Positions 32,674 through 42,900 of a stretch of 64,000 bases of DNA are shown piece by piece. The translations under genes and the position numbers were made by a program. The notes below the pieces were generated by a model. That model was not told the DNA's origin, did not search any database, and saw only the letters and a list, made by a program, of their open reading frames with translations. The DNA lies in assembly GCF_001514065.1 (NCBI RefSeq), contig NZ_KQ948422.1:372001-436000 (forward strand). Direction: 5' to 3'. The stretch comes from Streptomyces antibioticus. GTDB lineage: Bacteria; Actinomycetota; Actinomycetes; Streptomycetales; Streptomycetaceae. Position 1 is the first letter of the stretch, and every line of letters starts with the position of its first letter.

Positions 32674-33752
32674 GCACTCTGACGCAGGAGACCCCCGGCG
32701 CCGTCGCGACCCCGGCCGACGGCGCCGCCGGGTACGGGTTCGCCCGCTACCTCGTGGTCCGCTTCCTCCTCATCATCCCCACCGTGCTGATCCTGGTCAG
32801 CCTGGTCTTCTTCCTGATGCGGCTGACCGGCGACCCGATCAGCGCCGCCTTCGGGGACCGGCTCACCCCGGACCAGCTCCAGGCCAAGCTCCACCAGGCG
32901 GGCTACGACCGGCCGTTGCCCACCCAGTACCTGGACTACCTGCGCTCGCTGGCCACCGGCGACTTCGGCCGCACGGTCACCGACAACCAGCCGGTGACCC
33001 ATGTGCTGGGCACCTACGGCGCCGCGACCGTCGAACTCGCCTGCTACGCACTGCTCGTGGCCCTGGTCATCGGTGTCCCGCTGGGTATGGTGGCGGCCGC
33101 CCACCGCGACCGGGCGCCCGACGCGGCCCTGCGCCTGTTCGCCATCCTGACCTACGCGACCCCCGTGTTCTTCGTCGGCCTGCTGCTGAAGCTGGTTTTC
33201 GCGATCTGGCTCGGCTGGCTCCCGTCGTCGGGCCGGGCGAGCACCGGTGTCCAGCTCTTCCTCCAAGACCAGACGAGCACGACGGGCGTGTACCTGATCG
33301 ACGCCCTGCGCAGCGGCGACGGCACGGCGATCACGGACGTCCTCCGGCACGCCGTCCTGCCCGGACTGGCCCTCGGCCTGCTCGTGGCCGGCATCCTGCT
33401 CCGCCTGGTGCGCACGAACCTGATCGGCACCCTCTCCGCCGACTACATCGACGCCGCCCGCTCCCGAGGCGTAGCCCCGCTACGCCTGGTCACCCACCAC
33501 GCCACCCGCCCCGCACTCATCCCCGTCGTCACCGTCCTGGGCCTCCAGATCGCCGGCCTGCTCGGCGGGGCCGTGCTCACCGAAACGACCTTCGAGTGGA
33601 AGGGCCTCGGCTACGAGCTCGCCCACTACCTGACGGTGCGTGACTTCCCGGCGGTGCAGGGGATCGTGGCCCTGTTCGCCGTCGTCGTGGCGGTGACGAA
33701 CTTCCTCGTCGACGTCGCCGCCGCGCTGATCGACCCACGAGTGAGGTACTGA
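32670..33752 (+). CDS. Peptide-type ABC transporter permease (DppB/OppB-like)
   Basis: 360 residues from GTG 32670 (GTGA overlap). Six hydrophobic segments; the first is YLVVRFLLIIPTVLILVSLVFFLMRLTGDP. YDRPLPTQYLDYLRSLATGDFGRTV is the usual periplasmic part and DYIDAARSRGVAPLRLVTHHATRPALIPVV is the EAA coupling loop. It has a longer N-terminal cytoplasmic tail (about 20 residues, Ala/Thr/Pro-rich) than E. coli DppB. Confidence 0.9.
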   Translation: MSTLTQETPGAVATPADGAAGYGFARYLVVRFLLIIPTVLILVSLVFFLMRLTGDPISAAFGDRLTPDQLQAKLHQAGYDRPLPTQYLDYLRSLATGDFGRTVTDNQPVTHVLGTYGAATVELACYALLVALVIGVPLGMVAAAHRDRAPDAALRLFAILTYATPVFFVGLLLKLVFAIWLGWLPSSGRASTGVQLFLQDQTSTTGVYLIDALRSGDGTAITDVLRHAVLPGLALGLLVAGILLRLVRTNLIGTLSADYIDAARSRGVAPLRLVTHHATRPALIPVVTVLGLQIAGLLGGAVLTETTFEWKGLGYELAHYLTVRDFPAVQGIVALFAVVVAVTNFLVDVAAALIDPRVRY

Positions 33753-33755
33753 CTC

Positions 33756-34706
33756 ATGGCATTGGTTCTCGTACGACGGCTCCCGCTGCCACGACTGCGG
33801 ACGGGCGTGGGAGTGCAGCGCGCCATGCTGCTCACCGGCCTGGTCCTGACAGCACTGTTCGTCCTCACCGCTGTGCTGGGACCCGCCCTCGCACCGCACG
33901 GTTACGCCCAACTGCGGGACACCGAGGGCCTGTTCGGTTCTCAGCAGCACCCGAGCGGCAGCCATCCCCTGGGCACGACCATCGCGGGCTACGACGTCCT
34001 GTCCCGCACCATCTGGGGCGCACGGACCGCCCTGCTGATCATCCTCGCCGCGCTGCTGCTCTCGGTGGTGCCGGGCACCGTGCTCGGCCTGGTCTCCGGC
34101 TACCTCGGGGGCAGACTGGACCGGCTGCTGGTGGGACTGGCGGACGCGCTCTACGCATTCCCTCCCCTGCTGCTCGCCATCGTCATGTCGATCGTGATCA
34201 GCGGAGGCCAGTCGAGCCTGGTCGGCGGTCTCGGCGCGGCGGCCTGCTCGGTCGCCGTGTCCTTCGTACCGCAGTACTTCCGCGTCGTACGGGCGGAGGT
34301 GATCCGGGTGAAGTCCGAGCCGTTCGTCGACGCGGCCCGCGTGATCGGCACCGGACCTTGGCGCATCATGACCCGCCATGTGCTGCGCAACTCGGTGCGC
34401 ACCCTCCCGCTGATCTTCACCATCAACGCGTCGGAGGCCATCCTCACCCTGGCCGGCCTCGGCTTCCTGGGCTTCGGCATCGAGCCCAACTCCGCCGCCG
34501 AGTGGGGCTACGACCTCAACCGCGCGGTCGCCGACGTCACTTCGGGCATCTGGTGGACGGCGATCCCACCCGGCCTGGGCATCGTCCTCACGGTGCTGGG
34601 CACGACCCTGCTCGGCGAGGGCCTCACCGACCTGGCAGACCCTCGGCTGAGGCGCCGTACCGACGCCCCCGTCCCTCCCGCGGACGGAGGTGGAGACGGT
34701 GACTGA
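33756..34706 (+). CDS. Peptide-type ABC transporter permease (DppC/OppC-like)
   Basis: 316 residues. The N-terminal helix LLTGLVLTALFVLTAVLGPALAP, then GTTIAGYDVLSRTIWGARTALLI (conserved GTD-x-x-GRDVLSR-like region) and the EAA loop DAARVIGTGPWRIMTRHVLRNSV. The C-terminal GIWWTAIPPGLGIVLTVLGTTLLGEGLTDLADPRLRRR is classic for DppC. It overlaps the ATPase gene by 8 bp at the preferred ATPase start. Confidence 0.9.
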   Translation: MALVLVRRLPLPRLRTGVGVQRAMLLTGLVLTALFVLTAVLGPALAPHGYAQLRDTEGLFGSQQHPSGSHPLGTTIAGYDVLSRTIWGARTALLIILAALLLSVVPGTVLGLVSGYLGGRLDRLLVGLADALYAFPPLLLAIVMSIVISGGQSSLVGGLGAAACSVAVSFVPQYFRVVRAEVIRVKSEPFVDAARVIGTGPWRIMTRHVLRNSVRTLPLIFTINASEAILTLAGLGFLGFGIEPNSAAEWGYDLNRAVADVTSGIWWTAIPPGLGIVLTVLGTTLLGEGLTDLADPRLRRRTDAPVPPADGGGDGD

Positions 34707-36363
34707 CCTGCTGCGCATCGAAGACCTGCACGTCAGCTTCGCCACCGACACCGGCCCCGCGCCCGCCGTCGGAGGAGTGAGTCTGTCCGTGGCGCCCGGT
34801 GAGGTGCTGGCCCTGGTCGGTGAAAGCGGCAGCGGCAAGACAGTCACCGCCCGCTCGGTCCTCGGCCTGCTGCCCGCCACCGCGACCGCCCACGGCCGCG
34901 TGCTGCTCGGCGACGGCACCGCCGACCCCGAGGAGGACGTACTCACCGCCTCTCCTGCCCGGCTGCGCGCCCTGCGCGGCACGCACGCCGCGATGGTGTT
35001 CCAGGAGCCCTCCACCGCGCTCAACCCCGTCTTCACCATCGGCTGGCAGCTCACCGAGGGCCTGCGCGCCCACGGACACGGCGGCAGCAAGTCCGAGCGG
35101 CGGGCGCTCGCCATCGAGTGGCTCGACAAGGTCGGCATCCCCGACCCGGCCACCCGCGTCGACCACTACCCGCACCAGCTCTCCGGCGGTCAGAAGCAGC
35201 GCGCGGTCATCGCCATGGCCCTCGCCCTGGGCACCCGGCTCATCGTCGCCGACGAACCCACCACCGCCCTCGACGTCACGGTCCAGGCCGAGATCCTGGA
35301 ACTCCTCCACCGCTGCCGCACCGACTTCGGCACCGCCGTCCTGCTCATCACCCACAACATGGGCGTCGTCGCCGACCTCGCCGACCGGGTGGCGGTCATG
35401 CGCGCGGGCCAGGTGGTGGAACAGGCGCCGGTACGCGATCTCTTCGCGGCCCCCGCCGCTCCGTACACCCGCGAACTCCTTGCGGCCGTACCGGACTTCG
35501 GCACCGGCGGACGGGCACGACCGGCTGCCGCGGACGTCGCCGGGCAGCCGGTCGTGCGGGCTTCCCAACTGGTCGTCGACTACCCGGGGCGGCTGGGGAG
35601 CAAGGGCTTCAGAGCCGTGGACGGGGTGAACTTCGAGATCCATCCGGGTGAGATGCTCGGGCTGGTCGGCGAGAGCGGCAGCGGCAAGACCACCATCGGG
35701 CGGGCCATTGCCGGACTGACCCCGGTGACGGGCGGCCGACTGGAGCTGTTCGGCGAGCCGTTGACACGGAAGCGGAAGGCTGTGGCCGGGCGGATCGGTT
35801 ACGTCTTCCAGGACCCTGCCACCAGCTTCAACCCCCTGCTGACGATCACCGACAGCATCGCGGAACCGCTCGTCGTGCACCGGCGCGAGCTGGGCGCGAA
35901 GGAGATCCGGACGCAGGCCGAAGCCCTGCTCGAAGCGGTGCACCTCCCGCGCGCCTACGCGGACCGCTACCCGCACGAGCTCAGCGGAGGCCAGCGGCAA
36001 CGTGCCAGCCTGGCCCGGGCGTTGGCGCTGCGGCCGAAGCTGCTCGTCGCCGACGAGCCGACCTCGGCACTGGATGTGTCCGTGCAGGCCAAGGTGCTGG
36101 ATCTGTTCGCCGAGCTCCAGCAGGAACTCGGCTTCGCCGCCCTGTTCGTCAGCCACGACCTGGCCGTGGTCGAACAGGTCGCCGACCGGGTGATCGTGCT
36201 GCACCGGGGCAGGATCGCCGAGGAGGGCGCCACCAGCCAGGTCCTCGGCAGCCCGCAGGACGACTACACCCGCCGGCTCGTCGCCGCCCTGCCCGTCCCG
36301 GACCCGGTACGGCAGGCACGGCGGCACCACAGCCCAGTGGCAGAAGGAGTAACAGGCCCATGA
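34699..36363 (+). CDS. Tandem ABC ATPase (DppD-DppF fusion)
   Basis: 554 residues with two complete nucleotide-binding domains. The first has GESGSGKTVTARSVLGLLPATATA, LSGGQKQRAVIAMAL and LIVADEPTTALDVTV. The second, from ~285, has GESGSGKTTIGRAI, LSGGQRQRASLARAL and [16 protein letters not shown]. Each is followed by the peptide-transporter C-terminal extension (APYTRELLAAVPD, DDYTRRLVAALPV). The fusion replaces separate D and F subunits. GTG 34699 has GGAGG eight bases upstream and is preferred over GTG 34690. The stop overlaps the dipeptidase ATG by 4 bp. Confidence 0.92.
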   Translation: MTDLLRIEDLHVSFATDTGPAPAVGGVSLSVAPGEVLALVGESGSGKTVTARSVLGLLPATATAHGRVLLGDGTADPEEDVLTASPARLRALRGTHAAMVFQEPSTALNPVFTIGWQLTEGLRAHGHGGSKSERRALAIEWLDKVGIPDPATRVDHYPHQLSGGQKQRAVIAMALALGTRLIVADEPTTALDVTVQAEILELLHRCRTDFGTAVLLITHNMGVVADLADRVAVMRAGQVVEQAPVRDLFAAPAAPYTRELLAAVPDFGTGGRARPAAADVAGQPVVRASQLVVDYPGRLGSKGFRAVDGVNFEIHPGEMLGLVGESGSGKTTIGRAIAGLTPVTGGRLELFGEPLTRKRKAVAGRIGYVFQDPATSFNPLLTITDSIAEPLVVHRRELGAKEIRTQAEALLEAVHLPRAYADRYPHELSGGQRQRASLARALALRPKLLVADEPTSALDVSVQAKVLDLFAELQQELGFAALFVSHDLAVVEQVADRVIVLHRGRIAEEGATSQVLGSPQDDYTRRLVAALPVPDPVRQARRHHSPVAEGVTGP

Positions 36364-37574
36364 CCTCACTGATCGACGAAGTACTGCTCAGTACACCCGT
36401 GTTCGACGGCCACAACGACCTGCCGGTGGCGCTGCGCGCACGGTACGGCTACAGCGTCGAGGGCCTCGCCGACGGTCGCCCCGACCTGCACACCGACCTG
36501 CCCCGGCTGCGCGCCGGAGGCGTCGGTGCGCAGTTCTGGTCGGTGTACGTCTCCTCCGGGCTGCCCGAGCCCGAGGCCGTGGTGGCCACGCTGGAACAGA
36601 TCGACGCCGTCTACCGGCTCGCCGCCCGCTACCCCGACACGCTGCGCATCGCCTACACGGCGGCCGACGTCGAGGAGGCGTTCACCGAGGGACGTATCGC
36701 CTCGCTGCTCGGGGTGGAGGGCGGGCACAGCCTCGCCGAGTCGCCCGGCGTGCTGCGCTCGTACGCCCGGCTCGGCGTGCGGTATGTGACCCTGACCCAC
36801 AACGACAACACCTCCTGGGCCGACTCGGCCACCGACGAGCCAGCGGTCGGCGGTCTCAACGACACCGGCCGCGCGATCGTCGCGGAGCTCAACCGCGCCG
36901 GCGTCCTCGTGGACCTCTCCCACGTCGCCGAGTCCACGCAGCGGGACGCCCTCGCCGTGTCCGGCTCCCCGGTGCTGTTCAGCCACTCCTCGGTACAGGC
37001 CCTCAACGACCACCCCCGCAACGTCACGGACGAGGTGCTGGAGCTGCTCCCCGGCAACGGAGGAGTCATCCAGCTGACCTTCGTGCCGTACTTCATCTCG
37101 GCCGACGTCGCCGACTGGTCGCGGGAGTTGCAAGCTGAGCGTGAACGCCTCGGACTGCCCACCTCGCCCTGGAGCTGGCCGCGCGCACCACGCCCCGGGG
37201 AGGACCCGGCGCGGGTCGCCGAGGAGCATGCGGCAGCTTTCACCGCACCGCCCGACGACCGGCTGAAGAGCTGGCTCGACGACCACCCCCGCCCCGAGGT
37301 GACCGTCGCCCAGGTCGCCGACCACGTGGAGCACGCGCGTGAGGTGGCCGGCGTGGGACACATCGGTCTCGGCGGCGACTACGACGGCGTGGACCACCAG
37401 CCGACCGGCCTGGCCGACGTCTCCGGCTACCCGGTCCTGCTGCGCGAACTCGCTGACCGCGGTTGGTCCCGGCCTGAGCTGGAGGCACTGACCGGCCGCA
37501 ATGTCCTGCGGGTCCTGCGCGAGGCCGAGGAGCGGGCCGCCGAGCCGCTGTGGCCCACGGCCCCGCTGCGGTGA
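36360..37574 (+). CDS. Membrane-dipeptidase-family (M19) dipeptidase
   Basis: 404 residues, cytoplasmic because no signal peptide is seen. The first zinc site is VFDGHNDLPVALR (HxD). Bridging Glu and later ligands occur in LLGVEGGHSLAE, YVTLTHNDNTSWADS, VDLSHVAESTQRDAL, LFSHSSVQALNDHPRNV and the terminal GIGGDYDG-like IGLGGDYDGVDHQP. The renal-dipeptidase family hydrolyses L-Xaa-D/L-Xaa dipeptides including Cys-Gly. Translational coupling to the peptide ABC operon indicates it cleaves the imported dipeptide. With the sulfur-type leader control, release of cysteine or methionine is likely. Confidence 0.9.
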   Translation: MTSLIDEVLLSTPVFDGHNDLPVALRARYGYSVEGLADGRPDLHTDLPRLRAGGVGAQFWSVYVSSGLPEPEAVVATLEQIDAVYRLAARYPDTLRIAYTAADVEEAFTEGRIASLLGVEGGHSLAESPGVLRSYARLGVRYVTLTHNDNTSWADSATDEPAVGGLNDTGRAIVAELNRAGVLVDLSHVAESTQRDALAVSGSPVLFSHSSVQALNDHPRNVTDEVLELLPGNGGVIQLTFVPYFISADVADWSRELQAERERLGLPTSPWSWPRAPRPGEDPARVAEEHAAAFTAPPDDRLKSWLDDHPRPEVTVAQVADHVEHAREVAGVGHIGLGGDYDGVDHQPTGLADVSGYPVLLRELADRGWSRPELEALTGRNVLRVLREAEERAAEPLWPTAPLR

Positions 37575-37581
37575 CAGCCCC

Positions 37582-37821
37582 ATGACACGCTGCGGTGATC
37601 AGCCTTCGTCACGTCGTCGGCGATGGATCGGCCTGCTGGCTCAATGGACGCCCGGTCTGCTCGCGGTGGGCTGCTGCCTGGGGGGACTGCCCGCACCCGA
37701 GCCGCCATTCCGGCCCGCTCCGCCGCAGCCGCCTCCCGGCCACCCGGAGCGCGCGGCCGGTCACATCCCTCCCAGCGAGGTGGAAGCGGAGCTGTGGGCC
37801 CGGCTGGGCTTGGGGGCGTGA
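37582..37821 (+). CDS. Small DUF6059-like protein
   Basis: 79 codons from ATG 37582. The segment LLAQWTPGLLAVGCCLGGLPAPEPPF followed by PPPGHPERAAGHIPPSEVEAELWARLGL resembles the DUF6059 small-protein family of Streptomyces (short hydrophobic N-terminus, PPPGHPER, and a Glu/Leu-rich tail). Function is unknown. It starts 7 bp after the dipeptidase stop, so it may be co-transcribed. The ribosome-binding site is weak. Confidence 0.5.
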   Translation: MTRCGDQPSSRRRRWIGLLAQWTPGLLAVGCCLGGLPAPEPPFRPAPPQPPPGHPERAAGHIPPSEVEAELWARLGLGA

Positions 37822-38752
37822 CGTCCCGGGGGGGGAGCGGGCTTCGTCGCGGGCGTGCACGAGCACCGTCGAGATCACGCCCGGTCCCGCCGGATGCGTG
37901 GTGCCGAAGCAGGCGCCTCGGGAGGGGGCCGTGCCCGGAGGAGGGCGGCCGCTATCGACGACACCGACGCGCCGGCCCTGGCGGACCGGGCCGGCGGCGA
38001 GGTGGCCTGCGCCCTGTGGGACTCGTGTGAGGACGACACGGCCATCTGGTCCATGGCCACCAACCACTGCCTCGACCGCAAGCGGCTGCACTACATCGCC
38101 TTCATCGTCGAGACGTATGCCGCCAAGGGCCCGGCGATCGTGCCGCGCCGCCGCAGGGGCAGGTCGTCGTCCTGGATCGGCCGGACCGGGTGCCCGCCGC
38201 GCAGCCTGACGTCGCTCTCGTCGAATGCCACGAAGTCGCGGAAGGGGCCACGGCCGCTGCTACGGCTGGTACGCCCCGCGTCTCCGCCGAGGCCGACCTG
38301 GCGCCGGACACCTCACAGGCCACGGCCGCGGAGCGCGTCGCCGACCGGGAGCGGTTGCGACACGTCGGCTCGGCGGACCAGCTGACATCACTGCCGGCCG
38401 AGTTGAGCCGCCACGTCGACGGCGAACACCGCACCCGCCGTTGCGGACGAGGACCTGCCCGTCCTCTCCCACCTCGTCCTGCCACGGCGGCCAAAATCGG
38501 GCAGCGCGTACGACACCCCGACCCGGGGGGCGCCGAGGATGTCCTCGGCCTCACACTCGCCCGACACGCAGCGGGCCGACCTCGACGCCACGGCCGGCAC
38601 GGGCGTCCGCCGCGTCGGTCGAAGGCGAGCAGTACGAGTCCCGCGGGCAGGGCGCTCTTCAGGGTGGCGAACAGGGACGATCAGTCAGACCCGGGTCAGC
38701 AGCACAGAGACCTCGTCGACGCGATCAGGCGGACGGCCACTCGGCCCGACCT
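37822..38752. other. No convincing gene; probably decayed DNA
   Basis: Several overlapping open frames exist on both strands, but none shows the third-position GC pattern throughout, a ribosome-binding site or a recognisable domain. The plus-strand frame with HCLDRKRLHYIAFIVETYAAKG (around 38060-38130) is protein-like for a short stretch only. It adjoins a broken MarR gene, so the whole stretch may be degenerate. Confidence 0.4.
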
Positions 38753-39004
38753 GGAGACCCCGTCGCCGAGTTCGACGTCCTGGCGCCCCGCGCCCCGGGC
38801 TGGCGTGCCGTACGTCTCCCCCCGCCGGCCCTCAGCGACGCTGACGCTCACCACGGCAGCATGACAGGACGCTTGGACAACCTGGAACGGGCCGACTTGC
38901 TGCGACGCGCCCCAGGCCCGTACGACCACTGAGACCTCCAAGTGACGCTGTCCGAGAGCGGGTTGAGGCTCATCGGCGAAGGCTTTGCCGTCGACCCAGC
39001 CGCC
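38753..39004 (+). pseudogene. MarR-family regulator fragment with internal stop
   Basis: One frame reads GDPVAEFDVLAPRAPGWRAV, then SMTGRLDNLERADLLRRAPGPYDH, a TGA at 38930-38932, and continues in the same frame as DLQVTLSESGLRLIGEGFAVD. This is the MarR wing region (T-x-R-L-D-x-L-E-x-x-G-L-x-R-R-A-P-D-P-x-D-R-R-x-x-x-V-x-L-T), with the stop where an Arg codon (CGA) is expected. The N-terminal and C-terminal helices are missing or scrambled. It is inactive as a MarR protein. Confidence 0.55.
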
Positions 39005-39961
39005 CAGACGGAGACTTGCCGACCCTCGACTGACCGCCGGATTCGCTCAACCCCCGCGGGCGGCCGCCGCGTCCCCCATCTCCGCGGTGTGAGGAGTCGA
39101 CCGGGTCCGGCGCCGCGTGGGCGTTGACCACGACCGCGAGCTTCCGGCCACTGGCCCAGGCGGATCCTTGTCCGTTTCACAGACCTCAGCCGCCGCACGG
39201 CCGAGAAGGGCTTGGCCGTGAAGCGGTATCAACTGCTTTGATGGCAAGCTCCGTTGCAACTCCGTGAACGCTTCTTTAAGGACCCGGCGCCATCGGCTGG
39301 CGGCAACGCCGAGCCGGCTGCATGAGACGTTCACTGCCGCAGACGGCCACACGTGTTCGCATGTCCGCGGTCGGCCGACCGACTCACGACGGCTGTCATG
39401 ACCCCGTCCACTGTGCCACCAGCGCAGATGAAGGCCCCTCCCCATCTCATCGGTGGCCGATAACCGGAGCGGTGTCCCTGCTATTTGCACCTCGCAACAT
39501 TTCGGCCATGCCGGCCTGGCCGAGAGAGTAGCGGCGATAAATAGCCCCAAAAGGGGCGATCGGGTCTGTTTCTCGATCTCGCGCTGCTCATCTCCATCGT
39601 GTACGTTCCGATGGATCGCAGAGATGACTGACACGTTTTGGCCTAAGCAGCGCCCTCCAGAGGAAGGCGCGAGATCGTCACAGGCCTGCCGATTGGTTGG
39701 GGGAGGCGTAAAAGGCATGTCTGCACGACCCTTTGAGCGAGCGCACAACCCCTTTCGGCGATGTAGGGAGACGCTCTGAACGCCAGCCCGGCACCGTATG
39801 GTCCCGGCAGGTTGTTCCAGCGACCGATCACTTGAACGTCACACGTTTTCCGGCGGCTTCCACCTAATACGAAGCCTGTCGCCGATCGCGCTTCTCTCGT
39901 GCCTGATTACCCGGCCGTGTTACGCGCGTCGACTCACAATGACGAATTCTAGGTTCGAAGG
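39005..39961. other. Gene-free region upstream of the NRPS operon
   Basis: No coding frame with actinomycete codon bias is seen over about 950 bp, and base composition is visibly less GC-rich in the right half. A short perfect hairpin GCCCC-AAAA-GGGGC stands at 39544-39557, preceded by ATAAATA. The NRPS promoter is probably in the last 200 bp, but no consensus -35/-10 pair is convincing. Confidence 0.4.
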
Positions 39962-42900
39962 ATGATGGCGAAACTAACGGGGTCCGAGGAATTGTCCCTG
40001 TCAGACATGCTGCGCGCGGCCACCCTCGCCCAGCCCGACCGGACTGCCGTCTCCTGCGGCACGGAGCGGCTGACCTTTCAGCAACTCACTGAGCGCAGCA
40101 AGAACATGGCTGACCACCTGCGGCAACTCGGTGCGGCGACGAACGTACCGGTCGGCATCTTCATGGAGCCGTCCGTCGACCTCATGGTGAGTGTCTGGGG
40201 CGTCCTGCACGCAGGCGCCGCCTACCTGCCGCTGTCGCCGGAGTACCCGGACGAGCGGGTGCGCCACATGCTCGCGGACTCACAGACCAGGGTCATCCTG
40301 ACAGGCGAGTCCTTGGCCTCCCGGCTGGCCGCGATGACACCGCCGGGAACGAAGATCGTCACCGTCGCCCAGACCCAAACCCCCGCGGAAGCAGAGCCGG
40401 ACACGGGGGGCGCCACTCGGTCCGCCCCCGCGCCTGCGCGGAGCGACAGCCTCGCCTACGTCATCTACACCTCGGGGAGCACGGGCAACCCCAAGGGCAT
40501 CGGCATCGAACACCACAGCATCGTCAGCCAGATGCGCTGGCTGGCCGCCGAACAGGGCCTGGACGAACGCAGGACGGTACTGCAGAAGACGCCGCTGAGT
40601 TTCGACGCGGCCCAGTGGGAGATCCTCGCGCCGGCCTGCGGCAGCAGCGTGGTGATGAGCGAACCGGGCCTCTACGCCGACCCCGGCGGGCTCATCGACC
40701 TGATCGTGGCGAACAGCGTCACCACCCTTCAGGGCGTGCCGACGCTGCTACAGGCGCTCGTCGACACCGGACGGCTGTCCGACTGCGCCTCGCTCACGCA
40801 TGTCTTCAGCGGCGGTGAGGCGCTCACCAGGAACCTGGCGATCGAACTGCTCGACGCCTTGCCGGACTTGGAACTGGTCAACCTGTACGGCCCCAGCGAG
40901 TGCACGATCAACGCGTCGGCCCACACCGTGGACCGCAGCACCGTCCAGCACGGTCCGGACCACATCTCCATCGGCCGGCCGGTGCGCGGCATGAGCTTCC
41001 ACATCCTCGACCCCGACCGCCGGCCTGTGGCACACGGTGCATCCGGTGAACTCCACATCGCGGGACGCCAACTCGCCCGCGGCTACCTCAACAACCCCGA
41101 GCTGACGGCGGAACGGTTCATCCCCAACCCGTTCGCCACCGATCCCGAGTCCGCCCGTCTGTACCGCACCGGCGACCTGGCCCGGTGGAACGACGACGGC
41201 ACCGTCCAGTTCCTCGGCCGTACCGACAGCCAGGTCAAGCTGCGCGGCTTTCGGGTCGAGCTGGACGAGATCAAGGTGTCCATCGAGAAGCACGACTGGG
41301 TGAAGCGGGCCGCCGTCCTCGTCCGGAACGACGCCAGAATCGGCGCCAATCTCATCGCCTTCATCGAGCTCGACCCCCAGCGGGCAGCGCTGATGGACCA
41401 GGGCAACCACGGCAACCACCACCAGTCGAAGCAGAGCAGGCTTCAGCTCAAGGCGCAGCTGGCGAATCTGGGTGTCCGTCAGGAGGACGGAGCAGCCGTC
41501 GTCGAGCTGCCCGGACGCTCGGCGACGGCCCGGCAGCGGCGCACGGTGTTCGCCCGCAAGACCTACCGGTTCTACGAAGGGGGCGAGGTCACCCGGGCCG
41601 ACATCATCGACCTGCTCGGCCGCCCGACCGGACAACGGGCCACGCCCCGGGACCCGGACACCCTGACACTGTCCGAACTCGGCACCCTGCTGCGCTACTT
41701 CGGACAGTTCCCCAGCGGCGAACGGCTGCTGCCCAAATACGGGTACGCCTCCCCCGGCTCGTTGTACGCCACGCAGATGTACCTGGAGCTGTCCGGCGTC
41801 GCGGGCCTCGAACCGGGCTACTACTACCACCACCCGATCAACCACCAGCTCGCGCTGATCAGCCCCGCCCCGGTCGGCACGCCGAGGCTGCGCGTCCACT
41901 TCATCGGGCGCCGGTCGGCCATCGAGCCCGTCTACCGCAACAACATCCAGGAAGTCCTCCAGTTCGAAGCCGGTCACATGGTCGGCCTCTTCGACGAGGT
42001 CCTCCCCGAGTACGGGCTGCGGATCAACGCCCGCCCCGCGGCGCCCGAGGTCAAATACGTCCTGCGCTGCCCGGACGAGGACCACTACCTGGCCACGTAC
42101 GAGGTGGAGACGGCCGCTGCCTCTGTCGTCGACAGCGCGGTCGACCTGTATGTGCAGGCCCATCCCGACCGGATCGCCGGCTTGGACAGCGGCCAGTACC
42201 GCTACGACGGCGCCGAACTGGTGCGCGTGTCCGACCACCTGATCCGCAAGCAGGACGTCATCGCCATCAACCAGGAGGTCTACGACCGCGCGAGTTTCGG
42301 CATCAGCATGATCGGCCGGGCGTCCGAACCCTGGCAGCGGTATGTCGACCTCGGCCGTGAACTCCAACGCCTCCAGATGAACGCCCTCGATCTGGGACTG
42401 ATGTCCTCCGGCTACAGCTCGGAGACCGGCAATCCCCTGCCGTCGGCCCGGCGTATCGCGGACATCGTCGGCCTCGGCCCGGACGCGGCCTCCTACTTCG
42501 CCGTCGGCGGCCGCATCAGTGCCGAGCAGCGGCTCAGCGAAGGCATGAAGGAGGACTCCGTCCACATGCGGGGGCCGGCCGAGATCGTCAAGGACAACCT
42601 CGCCGAATCCCTGCCTCCGTACATGGTGCCCAACCGGGTCACCGTCCTGGACTCCTTCCCGCTCACCCCGAACGGCAAGATCGACCACCAGGCCCTGCGC
42701 GAGCTGGACAAGGCCGCCGTGGACGACACCGAGGCACCGGTCGTCCCCCCGCGTACACCCACCGAGGAAGCCATCGCCGCGCTGTGGCGCACGGTGCTCC
42801 GGCAGGAGAGGGTCTCGATCCGGGACAACTTCTTCGCCGCCGGGGGCCACTCGCTGACCGCGGTCAACCTGGTCGGCCGGATCAACCGGGAGCTCGGCAG

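Noticed and set aside
37855-38385. Plus-strand frame with a protein-like stretch (HCLDRKRLHYIAFIVETYAAKG)
   Set aside because: Coding bias is lost on both sides, no ribosome-binding site or domain is seen, and the neighbourhood is degenerate.
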